Assembly (NCBI GenBank): GCA_934646175.1
Contig: CAKUEI010000034.1
Location: 1 to 16,560, forward strand
DNA: 16,560 bases
From: an uncultured Oscillospiraceae bacterium
GTDB taxonomy: Bacteria; Bacillota; Clostridia; Oscillospirales; Oscillospiraceae
Direction of reading: 5' to 3'
Below are positions 9,755-16,560 of the stretch, piece by piece (the first letter of the stretch is position 1; each line of letters opens with the position of its first letter). The notes under the pieces were generated by a model. That model saw nothing but the letters and a program-made list of their open reading frames with translations, searched no databases and was not told the origin of the DNA. Made by a program: the position numbers and the translations under genes.

Positions 9755-9791
9755 AAAAGGAGCCGTTCCCCTGTGGGGAACGGCTCCTTTT
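9755..9791 (-). terminator. Terminator of the thrE-to-DUF4358 operon
   Basis: A 17-bp perfect stem (9755-9771 with 9775-9791, core GGAGCCGTTCCCC, 3-base loop) sits 17 bases past the DUF4358 gene stop and is followed on the minus strand by a run of five Ts. It insulates the sleB-like promoter from upstream transcription. Confidence 0.92.
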
Positions 9792-9808
9792 CGGCACGGG
9801 GATTCGGT

Positions 9809-10309
9809 TTAGAGGACTGTCTCCGCGGCGGACATGTCGTTTGCCACGATCAGCAGCAGGGTGTTGCCCTTCTGGTCCAGCTTGGCGCTTTGCAGCTTGG
9901 GCACTTCGCTGGGCAGGTAGTCGGCGTAGGACTCTTCCCGGTCCTGAATGTAAAGGTCGATGGCGGTCTTGGCGTCACCGGCGGCGGCTTCATCCGTGAA
10001 GATCAGCACGGCCACCTCTTCGGCGGACGCACCGGCGGAACGGTAGGCTTTCACGTCGGTCAGGGCGTTCCCGTCCACACCGTACACCAGCGCGGCGGTG
10101 TCTAGGTCGATCTCCTCCAGTTCTTCGGAGAAGGCACCGCTGTTCAGCACCGCATCGGCCACGGCGGTGTCATAGACATCGGCGGCCTGAGCCGTATCCG
10201 TGGGGGCGGGGCTGTCGCTGGTCTTGGCGTCGTTATTTCCGCAGGCGGCCAGCAGGCACAGCACCAGACAGCACAGCAGCGGAAGCAGGAAATATTTCCG
10301 GTTTTTCAT
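9809..10309 (-). CDS. DUF4358-type lipoprotein of unknown function
   Basis: A 166-residue lipoprotein. Residues 1-23 are a lipoprotein signal ending LLAAC with Cys23 as the modified residue, followed by an Asp/Ser/Pro/Thr linker. The remaining domain (about 45-160), with ELEEIDLDTAALVYGVD, AEEVAVLIFTDEAAAGDAKTAI and a C-terminal LLLIVANDMSAAETV, matches my recollection of the DUF4358 family of clostridia; no function is established. The ATG at 10307-10309 starts the signal and has AAGGAGG upstream; an in-frame start further upstream would overlap the preceding gene. It lies 14 bases after the SGNH hydrolase gene, and the two kinds of gene often occur together, so a shared envelope role is likely. 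Last gene of the operon. Confidence 0.8.
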   Translation of the reverse strand: MKNRKYFLLPLLCCLVLCLLAACGNNDAKTSDSPAPTDTAQAADVYDTAVADAVLNSGAFSEELEEIDLDTAALVYGVDGNALTDVKAYRSAGASAEEVAVLIFTDEAAAGDAKTAIDLYIQDREESYADYLPSEVPKLQSAKLDQKGNTLLLIVANDMSAAETVL

Positions 10310-10323
10310 GTTTGGTTCCTCCT

Positions 10324-11190
10324 TCAGGTCTCGTTCATTCCCAGCTGCTCCGGCGTCACGGTGTGGCACCGGAGATATTCCATCCATTTCTGGCAGTAGG
10401 GCTTTTTCAGGTGGACGCCGTCGTTGCTGGCGTCCTTGGGCAGCTGCCCGTTTTCATCCGCGAAAGCGCTGTAAAGGTCCAGATAGGCCACCTGCTTTTC
10501 CTCCGCCACCTGGGCCATCAGGTCGTTATAGGTGCGCAGATGGGTGTTGTTCAGGTAGTCCTTGCTGACCTGGCTTTCGTTTAAGGGGATCAGGTTTTCG
10601 ATATAGATGACCGCGTTGGGCTGCGCCTCCCGGATGGCGTCGATCACGTCGCAGAAGGTGCTGTAAAAGAGCTTGTCGTTAGAGTACCCCAGCTCATTGA
10701 CCCCCAGGGCCAGATACACCTTTCCGTACCGCTTTTCCTTCAGGGCCTCCAGCACCGTCTTTTTCTTGTCGCCGGTGCCGATGACCTTTTTCTCCGCCAC
10801 GCCGAAGATGTTCAGTCCCGTATGGGCCAGACTGTCCGCCCCCTTTACGCCGCTGTAGAGCATGAAGCCCTCGGTACGGGAGTCTCCGATAAATACCGCG
10901 TCGGCAAAATAGCTGTCGTCCACATCCTCCGACTGGGGCACCGGCTGCGTAAAGTCATAAGGCTCCGTCTCCGGCGCGGGCGTGGGTGTGGGCGTAGGCG
11001 TCGGGGTTGGGGTAGGTGTAGTCGTGGGCGAGGGAGAGACGCTCTCCGTAGGGAGGGCAGGCGTTTCTTCCGGTGTCTTGTCCCCCCGCTGAAGCATCAC
11101 GGCCAGAATGGCAGCGATCACAGCCGCCGCCACCACGATCAGAAGAAGAATGGGGCCAAGGTTTCTGCGCTTTCCCCGATAAGTTGACAT
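10324..11190 (-). CDS. Membrane-anchored SGNH/GDSL-family hydrolase
   Basis: A 288-residue protein: basic N-terminus, one membrane segment (about 12-33), a low-complexity linker with a Thr-Pro dipeptide run (about 57-71), then an extracytoplasmic SGNH fold. Catalytic features are visible: block I FIGDSRTEG with nucleophile Ser104, block III ALGVNELG with Asn165, and block V NDGVHL with Asp257 and His260. Such enzymes de-acylate or acylate wall polymers and glycans; the substrate is unknown. A TTG at 11211 would add seven residues, but the ATG at 11188-11190 is preferred because GAGGAG (11202-11207) lies 11 bases before it. It is 17 bases after the HAD gene and 14 before the DUF4358 lipoprotein. 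A membrane acyltransferase gene lies upstream (13255-14229), a common partner for SGNH proteins. Confidence 0.88.
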   Translation of the reverse strand: MSTYRGKRRNLGPILLLIVVAAAVIAAILAVMLQRGDKTPEETPALPTESVSPSPTTTPTPTPTPTPTPTPAPETEPYDFTQPVPQSEDVDDSYFADAVFIGDSRTEGFMLYSGVKGADSLAHTGLNIFGVAEKKVIGTGDKKKTVLEALKEKRYGKVYLALGVNELGYSNDKLFYSTFCDVIDAIREAQPNAVIYIENLIPLNESQVSKDYLNNTHLRTYNDLMAQVAEEKQVAYLDLYSAFADENGQLPKDASNDGVHLKKPYCQKWMEYLRCHTVTPEQLGMNET

Positions 11191-11207
11191 AGCTGTCTTT
11201 ACTCCTC

Positions 11208-11918
11208 TCAACGATGCTTTTCATTCCCCAACACAAGGCGCTCTACGTCTGGAAGGGTATGTACCGTATAGGTGGGGACCACTTCCGTCCCGGCTGTTTC
11301 CGCGCTCTCCGGTGCAAGCCAGATGGTGTCCAGCCCGAAATTCTGTCCGCCTTTAATGTCGGAAATGAGGTTATCCCCCACCATGACTGTTTGGGGCTTG
11401 TCCCCCTCATTAAGGCCCATCTGGGCAAATACCGCCTCAAAAAGCTGCCGCTGGGGCTTCCGCCAGCCCATCTCCTGGGAAATATAAAGTCCGTAGATGT
11501 AAGGGGCAAGGCCGCTTTTGGCAAGGCGCTTTTTCTGCACCGCAGTCACGCCGTTTGTTACAATGGCCAGCCGGCACACCTTTGAAAGGTCCCGGCACAG
11601 TTCCATGGCCCCGGGCAGCAGGGCGGAGCATTCCGCCACCTTGGCAAGGTAGGCGCGGTTCACCTCCGCCGGGTCGGCGTTCACGCCGGTCTCCTGCAAA
11701 AACAGACGGAACCGCTCCACCACCAGTGCATCCTGGGTGATCTCCCCCAGGTCGCCCTTTTTCCACATGGCGCGGTTGATGCGCAGATATCGCACCTTTT
11801 CCTCCGGTGGAAGGGACAGGGACGCAAGCAGCCAGTCCACCGCCAGGTCCTCCGCCCGGGTAAAATCGAACAGGGTATTGTCCGCGTCCAGCAGGACGAT
11901 TTGGTAACGGGGATTCAC
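11208..11918 (-). CDS. HAD-family hydrolase, YjjG/YfnB type (probable nucleotidase)
   Basis: A 236-residue cytoplasmic HAD phosphatase. Motif I is DADNT with nucleophile Asp11 and Asp13, motif II VTNG with Thr121, motif III Lys154 in GWRKPQ, and motif IV VGDNLISD with Asp182 and Asp187. The helical cap and the IYGLYISQEMGWRKP pattern resemble YjjG/YfnB noncanonical pyrimidine nucleotidases, which hydrolyse damaged or unusual nucleoside monophosphates; substrate assignment within HAD is uncertain. The start is a GTG at 11916-11918: GGAGGAGG lies seven bases upstream (11926-11933) and the GTGA overlaps the stop of the preceding gene by four bases, implying translational coupling. A longer open frame upstream is an out-of-frame shadow of the exporter gene. 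Confidence 0.9.
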   Translation of the reverse strand: MNPRYQIVLLDADNTLFDFTRAEDLAVDWLLASLSLPPEEKVRYLRINRAMWKKGDLGEITQDALVVERFRLFLQETGVNADPAEVNRAYLAKVAECSALLPGAMELCRDLSKVCRLAIVTNGVTAVQKKRLAKSGLAPYIYGLYISQEMGWRKPQRQLFEAVFAQMGLNEGDKPQTVMVGDNLISDIKGGQNFGLDTIWLAPESAETAGTEVVPTYTVHTLPDVERLVLGNEKHR

Positions 11919-12391
11919 GGCTTTTCCTCCTCCTTCTCCGTCCGGCGGCGGCTGTCGCGGTAGCTTGTCAGCAGTCGCACGCCGGAGGAGACCAATACGG
12001 CCCCCACGGCCAGCGCCCCCGCCACGCCGAAGGTGTGCAGCAGAGACTCCAGAAACCGCTGGGTCTCTCCCTGAATGCAGTATTCCATGGTGTAGTAAAT
12101 GCCGCCGCCGGGCACCAGCGGGAACAGCGCCACCAGCAAGTACCCCGTCACCGGGAACTTGCGGACCCGGGCCATGATCTCGGCGTACAGGGTGATGACC
12201 ACCGCGGCGAAAAAGGACTGCACCACCTCGCTGCCCGCGATGGGGGCCAGCAGCAGGTAGATAAACCACCCCAGCGCGCCGCCGACGCAGCAGATCAGGA
12301 TGCCCTGCCCGTGAATGTTCAGGGTGATGCAGATGCCCGCACAAGCCAGAAAGGCGTAAAGGCACGGGAGAAAATAAATCAGCGTCTCCAT
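11915..12391 (-). CDS. Threonine/serine exporter, small membrane subunit (ThrE_2, DUF3815 type)
   Basis: A 158-residue, very hydrophobic protein with about five predicted membrane segments and a charged C-terminus (EKEEEKP). With LNIHGQGILICCVGGALGW, a mid-protein EIMARVRKFPVTGYLLVALFPLVPGGGIYYTM and the tandem arrangement it fits the C-terminal half of the ThrE exporter, made as a separate polypeptide; ThrE exports Thr and Ser across the membrane in corynebacteria. The ATG at 12389-12391 is chosen: it is two bases after the stop of the partner gene and has a G-rich stretch (12398-12404) in place of a normal ribosome site. An ATG at 12404-12406 would overlap the partner by 13 bases without any ribosome site. 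Confidence 0.88.
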   Translation of the reverse strand: METLIYFLPCLYAFLACAGICITLNIHGQGILICCVGGALGWFIYLLLAPIAGSEVVQSFFAAVVITLYAEIMARVRKFPVTGYLLVALFPLVPGGGIYYTMEYCIQGETQRFLESLLHTFGVAGALAVGAVLVSSGVRLLTSYRDSRRRTEKEEEKP

Positions 12392-12393
12392 CC

Positions 12394-13161
12394 TCAGCCC
12401 CCCCATAAAAACCGTGAAAGGCTCATGGCAACGCCGGTGCCCAGAGCGATGGCGGTGGCGATCAGAACGCCCTCCGCCACCCGGGAAAGACCCGCCACCA
12501 TGTCGCCTCCCATGATCTCGCGCATGGCGTTGGTGATGGCCACGCCGGGCACCAGCATCATAAGGGCGCCGATGGTGATGCGGTCAATATTCTGCCCAAA
12601 GCCCAAAGCCGTCAGTCCCAGGGCGATAACGGCGGACACGGCGGCGGACGCCGCCGTGCGGAAAAAGAGGTTGGTACCCCGCTTTGCCATAAAATCCACG
12701 GCCGCCCAGATGGCGATGCCGCAGATCCCGGCGCACAGGGCATCCCGCCAGGTTCCCCCGAAAAAAAGGGAGAAAAACGCCGTGGCGGTGAAATAGGCCA
12801 GCATAATCTGCCAACCGGAATAGGTCCGTTTTTCCCCCTCCGTCGCCTTCAGCCGCTTCTTCAGCTCCGGAAGATCGGGCTTGTCCGCACAGATGGCGCG
12901 GCAGAGGGCGTTATACTGCTCCAGCCGGTCCACATCGGTGCCGTGGCTGGGCATTCTTCGCATCCGGGTCAGGGTCTTTCCCTCCGGAGTGACCAGGGTG
13001 GTGATGATGCAGTTGGGAATGGCGAACACCTCGGCGCTCTGGGGCTCATAGGCCTCCAGAATGCGGCGGATGGATTCCTCCACCCGGTAGATCTCCGCCC
13101 CGCTCTGCATCAGGCGGAAGCCGATCTCGCAGCTCAGCTCCAGCAGCGCGTCATAGTCCAT
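12394..13161 (-). CDS. Threonine/serine exporter, large subunit (ThrE, DUF1212 type)
   Basis: A 255-residue protein with a cytoplasmic N-terminal domain (about 1-112) bearing SGAEIYRVEESIRRI (20-34) and VFAIPNCIITTL (45-56), characteristic of the PF06738 family, followed by about five membrane segments (near 117-135, 138-156, 166-186, 193-211, 228-247) including ITIGALMMLVPGVAITNAMR. With the next gene it makes up a split two-component ThrE exporter. The ATG at 13159-13161 is preferred over the TTG at 13230 because it has GAGGTGAGGG just upstream and because that TTG lies inside the -35 box of the promoter. First gene of a five-gene operon ending at 9809. Confidence 0.9.
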   Translation of the reverse strand: MDYDALLELSCEIGFRLMQSGAEIYRVEESIRRILEAYEPQSAEVFAIPNCIITTLVTPEGKTLTRMRRMPSHGTDVDRLEQYNALCRAICADKPDLPELKKRLKATEGEKRTYSGWQIMLAYFTATAFFSLFFGGTWRDALCAGICGIAIWAAVDFMAKRGTNLFFRTAASAAVSAVIALGLTALGFGQNIDRITIGALMMLVPGVAITNAMREIMGGDMVAGLSRVAEGVLIATAIALGTGVAMSLSRFLWGG

Positions 13162-13201
13162 TTCCCTCACCTCGTTTTCCCCATTTGCTCCATGTGGATA
13201 C

Positions 13202-13230
13202 AGGATAGCTGTTTTTTCTTCGGTTTTCAA
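13202..13230 (-). promoter_or_regulatory. Promoter of the thrE operon
   Basis: On the minus strand TTGAAA (13225-13230) and TATCCT (13202-13207) are 17 bases apart. The implied start near 13195 leaves a leader of about 34 bases before thrE, and the site lies just after the acyltransferase stop. Confidence 0.7.
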
Positions 13231-13254
13231 GGTAAAACCGCACCTCTTCCCGGC

Positions 13255-14229
13255 TTATTTTTGCGTTCTGCCGGGAACTCTCAGGTTCCGCAGGGTGCAG
13301 GCCCGCCCAACCTGGGGCCAGGCCAGCAGAAGGCACAAAATCAGCGCAAGCGCCGCCGCGGTCATCATGCCGAAGGGCAGCACCCGGAAGACCCCCGTTT
13401 TCCCCAGCAGCTTCACCAGAAAGCCGTGCAGCAGAAAGACCGGCAGGGTATTCTCCCCCATGCGGGAAAAGCCGGGGATGCGCCGGGGGGACGAGATCAG
13501 AAACAGCAGCGCCGTCCATCCTGCACCGAAAAGCAGCAACAAGGCGCGAATGCAAAAATCATAGCCCGCCGCCTCATAGGGCCAGCTGTAATATAGCCAC
13601 CGGCTTTGCATCTGCCCCTCGAATAGCCACAGCAGCAGGGCGGACCCTACCGCCAGCGCGGCGGAAAGCGTGAGTTTCCCCGCAAACTCCCAGCGGGAAA
13701 CTGGCTTTTTCTCCCTGTGGCCCATGAGATACCCGCCCACGAAAAAGGGCAGCAGGCCCAACGTGCGGCCAAGGCTGAAGGCATAGCCCACATGCTCCAT
13801 TCCCCCGGCCAGCAATGAAACGATGACCGCCGCGGGAAGAAGCCATTTTTTGTCCTTCCACCGCTGCAAAAGCGGCACCATCAAGCTCCACAGCAGCAGG
13901 GAGAAGAGGTACCACATGAGCCAGTAGGGCCGAAGAAACGGGTGCTCCCCCCGGCTATCCAGCACGAAGACGGCAAACAGCTCATAAAGCGTCTGGAACA
14001 GCACATAGGGTACCGCAATGCGCCACATGCGATGCAGGGAAAAACGGGCAAAATACCCGGAGCAGAACACAAATGCCGGCATATGGAAGAGGTAGATCAC
14101 CCGGTAAAGCCAAAGTCTCTCCCCGCCGGGGAGCAGCTCCAGCAGGTGGCCGAACACCACCAGAAAAATGAGCAGCCCCTTCAGGTTGTCCAGCCGGAGG
14201 TCCCGGCCGGGCAGTCCGGTCTTTTCCAT
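13255..14229 (-). CDS. Multi-pass membrane acyltransferase (acyltransferase family 3 / NolL-like)
   Basis: A 324-residue integral membrane protein with about ten hydrophobic segments. The N-terminal RLDNLKGLLIFLVVFGHLLE (12-31) holds the family's Asp14 and the catalytic-type His28, followed by FHMPAFVFCSGYFA (48-61). This fits membrane acyltransferases that O-acylate sugars on surface polysaccharides or wall polymers; acceptor and acyl group are unknown. The ATG at 14227-14229 is chosen because AAAGGAGG lies ten bases upstream; the upstream ATG at 14256 has no ribosome site. It has its own strong promoter and I see no terminator before the thrE promoter, so some read-through into the thrE operon is possible. 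Confidence 0.88.
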   Translation of the reverse strand: MEKTGLPGRDLRLDNLKGLLIFLVVFGHLLELLPGGERLWLYRVIYLFHMPAFVFCSGYFARFSLHRMWRIAVPYVLFQTLYELFAVFVLDSRGEHPFLRPYWLMWYLFSLLLWSLMVPLLQRWKDKKWLLPAAVIVSLLAGGMEHVGYAFSLGRTLGLLPFFVGGYLMGHREKKPVSRWEFAGKLTLSAALAVGSALLLWLFEGQMQSRWLYYSWPYEAAGYDFCIRALLLLFGAGWTALLFLISSPRRIPGFSRMGENTLPVFLLHGFLVKLLGKTGVFRVLPFGMMTAAALALILCLLLAWPQVGRACTLRNLRVPGRTQK

Positions 14230-14264
14230 CTGGCTCGTGCCTCCTTTTCCGGACATACTTTGTT

Positions 14265-14293
14265 ATTGTACCACGCGTTTCCGCTGCTTTCAA
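14265..14293 (-). promoter_or_regulatory. Promoter of the acyltransferase gene
   Basis: On the minus strand TTGAAA (14288-14293) and TACAAT (14265-14270) are exactly 17 bases apart, with TG one base upstream of the -10 (extended -10). The predicted leader is about 30 bases. Confidence 0.82.
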
Positions 14294-14321
14294 CGGCTTT
14301 CTTTCCCCGAACGCAAAGCAA

Positions 14322-14350
14322 GGCCCCGCCGGAGCAAGTTCGGCGGGGCC
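14322..14350 (-). terminator. Terminator after the MATE gene
   Basis: A 12-bp GC-rich stem (14322-14333 with 14339-14350, core GGCCCCGCCG, one G-U wobble, 5-base loop) lies 18 bases after the MATE stop. The following minus-strand sequence TTGCTTTGCG is only moderately T-rich. Confidence 0.75.
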
Positions 14351-14368
14351 GCAGGAATAAAACGGGGG

Positions 14369-15757
14369 TCATGTGGCCTTTTGCGCCGTTTCCTTTTTCC
14401 GGGCCAGCTTTTTAGCCGGGCGGCATACCAGCAGCGCGATGAGCATCAGCGCCGCCGTGGTGGAAAGGCTGATGGGATAGGCCAGCATGATGGTGCGGAA
14501 GGTCCTGCTCATGGGAAACACGAAGTGGATCCACGCAATGCGCACGCCGCACACCCCGGCAATGGTGAGGATGGCCGGTCCGAGGGAGATGCCGAAGCCC
14601 CGCAGATAGCCAGATACCATGTCGTAGATCATGGTGAACGTGTAAGAGAGCAGGATGATGAACAGCCGGGTATAGCCAAGCTCGATGACCTGCGGGTCCC
14701 GGTTGAAAATGGCCAGCAGGAACCGCCCTGTCAGCAGCACCAGCGCAATGGCCACGCCGGAAATGGCCGCATCCTCCCCCAGACAGATCAGCAGAGTGCG
14801 CTTGCAGCGCTTCAAATTGCCCGCGCCGTAATTCTGCCCCACAAAGGTGGTGCAGGCCTGCCCGAAAGAGGCCACCACGTCATAGGCCAGAATTTCGATG
14901 TTGTACGCCGCGCTGGAGGCCGCCATGACCACGGTGCCCAAGCTGTTGATGGCCGCTTGAATGACGATGTTGGCCAGTGAGAACACCGCGCTCTGGATCC
15001 CGGCGGGCAGGCCGATCTTCAGAATGCGGGCAAGGCTGGGCCCGTCCAAGCGCAGCTTTTTCGCCTTCACCCGGATGTCGTCCTCCTCCGCCTTCAGCAG
15101 CCGGCGGTACAGGATTGCGGCGCTGACGGCGTTGGAGATCACCGTGGCAATGGCCACGCCGTTCACCGTCATGTGCAGCACCGCCACGAAAAAGAGGTTC
15201 AGGATCACGTTCAGAACGCCGGAGGCCGCCAGGGCGATCAGGGGCACCCTGGTCTCGCCCACGCTGCGGAAAATAGCCGCCTCAAAGTTATAAAGCAGGA
15301 TCACCGGCATCCCGGCAAAGTAAATGCGCAGGTACAAAAGCGCCAGCGGGAACACATCGTCCGGCACATTCAAAAGGCTCATAAGCGGCGCGGCGATCAC
15401 CTGCCCCAGCAGGGCCGCCACGGCACCGCCCAGAACGGAAAAGGCCACGGCGGTGTGGACCGCCCGCTGGGCGGCCTCCCGGTCCCCCCGGCCGATGGCA
15501 TTGGCGATGACCACATTGGCCCCCAGGGCAATGCCGATGAACAGATTCACGATGAGACCGATCACTGCGCTGTTGGCCCCCACGGCGGCGACGGACGCGG
15601 TGCTGGCGTCCCCGGCGAAGTTGCCCACCACTGCCACATCCGAGGCGTTGAAGAGCTGCCCCAAAACGGCGGTGGCTGCCACGGGCATGGCAAACTGCGG
15701 GATCTTGTTCCAGATCGGCCCGTTCAGCATATCCAGTTTATGGGTCTTGGTTTTCAT
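14369..15757 (-). CDS. MATE-family multidrug/cation antiporter
   Basis: A 462-residue membrane transporter of normal MATE length with twelve expected membrane segments. The MATE repeats are visible: near the N-terminus IPQFAMPVAATAVLGQLFNASDVAVVG, then ANVVIANAIGRGDREAAQRAVHTA, and in the second half GQACTTFVGQNYGAGNLKRCKRTL. MATE proteins export drugs, metabolites or lipid-linked compounds using Na+ or H+ gradients; the substrate cannot be told. The open frame extends far upstream in non-MATE sequence; the ATG at 15755-15757 gives the typical start MKTKTHKLDMLNGPIWNKI. The ribosome site is weak (GGAAAGAAG). It has its own promoter and terminator and so is probably monocistronic. Confidence 0.93.
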   Translation of the reverse strand: MKTKTHKLDMLNGPIWNKIPQFAMPVAATAVLGQLFNASDVAVVGNFAGDASTASVAAVGANSAVIGLIVNLFIGIALGANVVIANAIGRGDREAAQRAVHTAVAFSVLGGAVAALLGQVIAAPLMSLLNVPDDVFPLALLYLRIYFAGMPVILLYNFEAAIFRSVGETRVPLIALAASGVLNVILNLFFVAVLHMTVNGVAIATVISNAVSAAILYRRLLKAEEDDIRVKAKKLRLDGPSLARILKIGLPAGIQSAVFSLANIVIQAAINSLGTVVMAASSAAYNIEILAYDVVASFGQACTTFVGQNYGAGNLKRCKRTLLICLGEDAAISGVAIALVLLTGRFLLAIFNRDPQVIELGYTRLFIILLSYTFTMIYDMVSGYLRGFGISLGPAILTIAGVCGVRIAWIHFVFPMSRTFRTIMLAYPISLSTTAALMLIALLVCRPAKKLARKKETAQKAT

Positions 15758-15799
15758 GTATACATACTTCTTTCCAAAGGTCTGATTTTGAACCAACAC

Positions 15800-15828
15800 A
15801 GTATACACCGTCCCCCTTTTCAGGGCAA
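15800..15828 (-). promoter_or_regulatory. Promoter of the MATE gene
   Basis: On the minus strand TTGCCC (15823-15828) and TATACT (15800-15805) are 17 bases apart, placing the start near 15793 and giving a leader of about 36 bases. Confidence 0.65.
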
Positions 15829-15861
15829 GAGCCTTCCGCGATCTGGCAGAATCTTTGTCGA

Positions 15862-15898
15862 AAAGAGCGGGTGCGGCCCAATGGCCGCCCCGCTCTTT
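15862..15898 (-). terminator. Terminator after the rRNA methyltransferase gene
   Basis: A two-part stem: AAAGAGCGGG (15862-15871) pairs with CCCGCTCTTT (15889-15898), and GCGGCC (15873-15878) with GGCCGC (15883-15888), leaving one bulged base. It lies 53 bases after the stop; the T-run following on the minus strand is short (CTTTTC). Confidence 0.75.
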
Positions 15899-15951
15899 GG
15901 TTTTCTTGTATGGGACCTTGCGCGCTGTCCGCCCGGTGCTTTGTCGGCCGG

Positions 15952-16560
15952 TTACTCCGTTTTCTTCGCACTTGGGGCCAGAAGGGCCACCGTCTCCACA
16001 TGCTCCGTCCGCGGGAACAGATCCACGGCCACCGCTTTTTCTGTCGCATAGCCCAGGGCGGCAAAGCGCTTCACGTCCCGGGCCAGGGTGGCCGGATCGC
16101 AGGAGACGTAAACGATGCACCGGGGCGCCATGCCCGCCAGAATGGCGGGCACCTCTTCCTGCAGGCCCTTTCGGGGCGGGTCAACACAGATAACGTCGGG
16201 CCGCACCTGCTCCTCCGCAAGGCGGTAGGCCACCTCCCCCGCGTCGCCGCAGAAAAAGCGGGCGTTTTCGATGCCGTTCCGCCGGGCGTTCTCCTCCGCG
16301 TCGCGCACCGCCTCGGGCACCACCTCGGCGCCGATGACCTCTTTTGCCTTCCGGGCCATACACAGGCTGATGGTGCCGATGCCGCAATAAAGGTCCAGCA
16401 CCGTCTCGCTCCCGGTAAGGCCCGCAAACTCCAGTGCTTTGCGGTACAATACCTCGGTCTGGCTGCGATTCACCTGAAAAAACGACGGGGCGGACAGGCG
16501 GAAGGTAAGGTCCAGCAGGGTCTCCTCCAGCGTGCTTTCCCCCCACAGGGTGCGGTAGTG
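15952..16560 (-). CDS. 23S rRNA (uracil-C5)-methyltransferase, RlmD/RumA type (partial, N-terminus outside window)
   Basis: The last 202 residues of a TrmA/RlmD-family enzyme that methylates C5 of a uracil in 23S rRNA using SAM. The frame stays open to the right edge, so the TRAM and [4Fe-4S] regions are missing. Visible: FFQVNRSQTEVLY (the FxQVN motif that opens the catalytic part), the SAM site VLDLYCGIGTISL, VDPPRKGL, and VYVSCDPATLARD whose Cys (codon at 16099-16101) is the catalytic nucleophile, ending DLFPRTEHVETVALL, a conserved closing motif with the base Glu. Which uridine (1939, 747 or other) cannot be told from this part. A GTG at 16471-16473 could be mistaken for a start, but it is the Val of the FxQVN motif. 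Confidence 0.95.
   Translation of the reverse strand, partial: HYRTLWGESTLEETLLDLTFRLSAPSFFQVNRSQTEVLYRKALEFAGLTGSETVLDLYCGIGTISLCMARKAKEVIGAEVVPEAVRDAEENARRNGIENARFFCGDAGEVAYRLAEEQVRPDVICVDPPRKGLQEEVPAILAGMAPRCIVYVSCDPATLARDVKRFAALGYATEKAVAVDLFPRTEHVETVALLAPSAKKTE

Noticed and set aside
10982..11032. Repetitive GGTGTGGGCGTAGGCG-like sequence as a DNA repeat or CRISPR-like array
   Set aside because: It codes for the Thr-Pro linker of the SGNH hydrolase; the period is six bases and the reading frame explains it fully.
11919..12365. An N-terminal extension of the HAD gene in the same frame
   Set aside because: The extended frame reads arginine/glycine-rich sequence overlapping the exporter gene out of frame; the GTG with a perfect ribosome site and 4-base overlap is the better start.
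13162..13230. A TTG start adding 23 residues to the ThrE large subunit
   Set aside because: The TTG is part of the -35 box of the predicted promoter and the extension is not family-like; the ATG at 13161 has a strong ribosome site.

Overview
The window is a stretch of chromosome from a GC-rich Firmicute, most likely a gut clostridium of the Oscillospiraceae/Ruminococcaceae type. The evidence is the rplU-prp-rpmA-obg block with an L27 that carries the Firmicute-type N-terminal extension, a long clostridial-type PurL, Cys-anchored lipoproteins with Gram-positive lipoboxes, strong AGGAGG ribosome sites, a SleB-type cell-wall hydrolase, and high GC coding DNA broken by one AT-rich intergenic region. 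The taxonomic placement is inference. I see no tRNA, rRNA, CRISPR array, transposase or prophage gene.

Layout. (1) 1-3154, minus strand: pgeF, then an orphan ABC-type solute-binding lipoprotein, then the 5' part of purL, closely spaced and probably co-transcribed. (2) 3155-3363: a short intergenic stretch packed with hairpins that contains an imperfect second copy of the secA 3' end. (3) 3364-6120, minus: secA. (4) 6121-6454: an AT-rich divergent control region with an extended -10 promoter for secA on one strand and a near-consensus promoter plus an L21-type leader on the other. (5) 6455-8818, plus: rplU, prp, rpmA, a strong intrinsic terminator, then obg. (6) A bidirectional terminator separates obg from the convergent sleB-like gene (8862-9671, minus). 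(7) 9809-13161, minus: a five-gene operon from a good promoter at 13202-13230: split threonine/serine exporter (two genes), HAD phosphatase, membrane-anchored SGNH hydrolase, DUF4358-type lipoprotein, closed by a terminator at 9755-9791. (8) 13255-14229, minus: membrane acyltransferase with its own strong promoter. (9) 14369-15757, minus: MATE transporter with its own promoter and terminator. (10) 15952-16560, minus: C-terminal part of an RlmD/RumA-type 23S rRNA uracil methyltransferase, cut by the window edge.

Working together. Most genes are core housekeeping: protein secretion (SecA), ribosome assembly (L21, L27, the Prp protease that trims L27, Obg GTPase), rRNA methylation and purine synthesis. 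The accessory part, 8862-15757, is dominated by envelope functions: efflux, amino-acid export, membrane acyl transfer, an extracytoplasmic SGNH esterase/acyltransferase, a lipoprotein and a wall hydrolase. The two observations I find most worth a second look are the structured repeat at the 3' end of secA and the acyltransferase/SGNH/DUF4358 envelope cluster. I found no clear, wholly new system.
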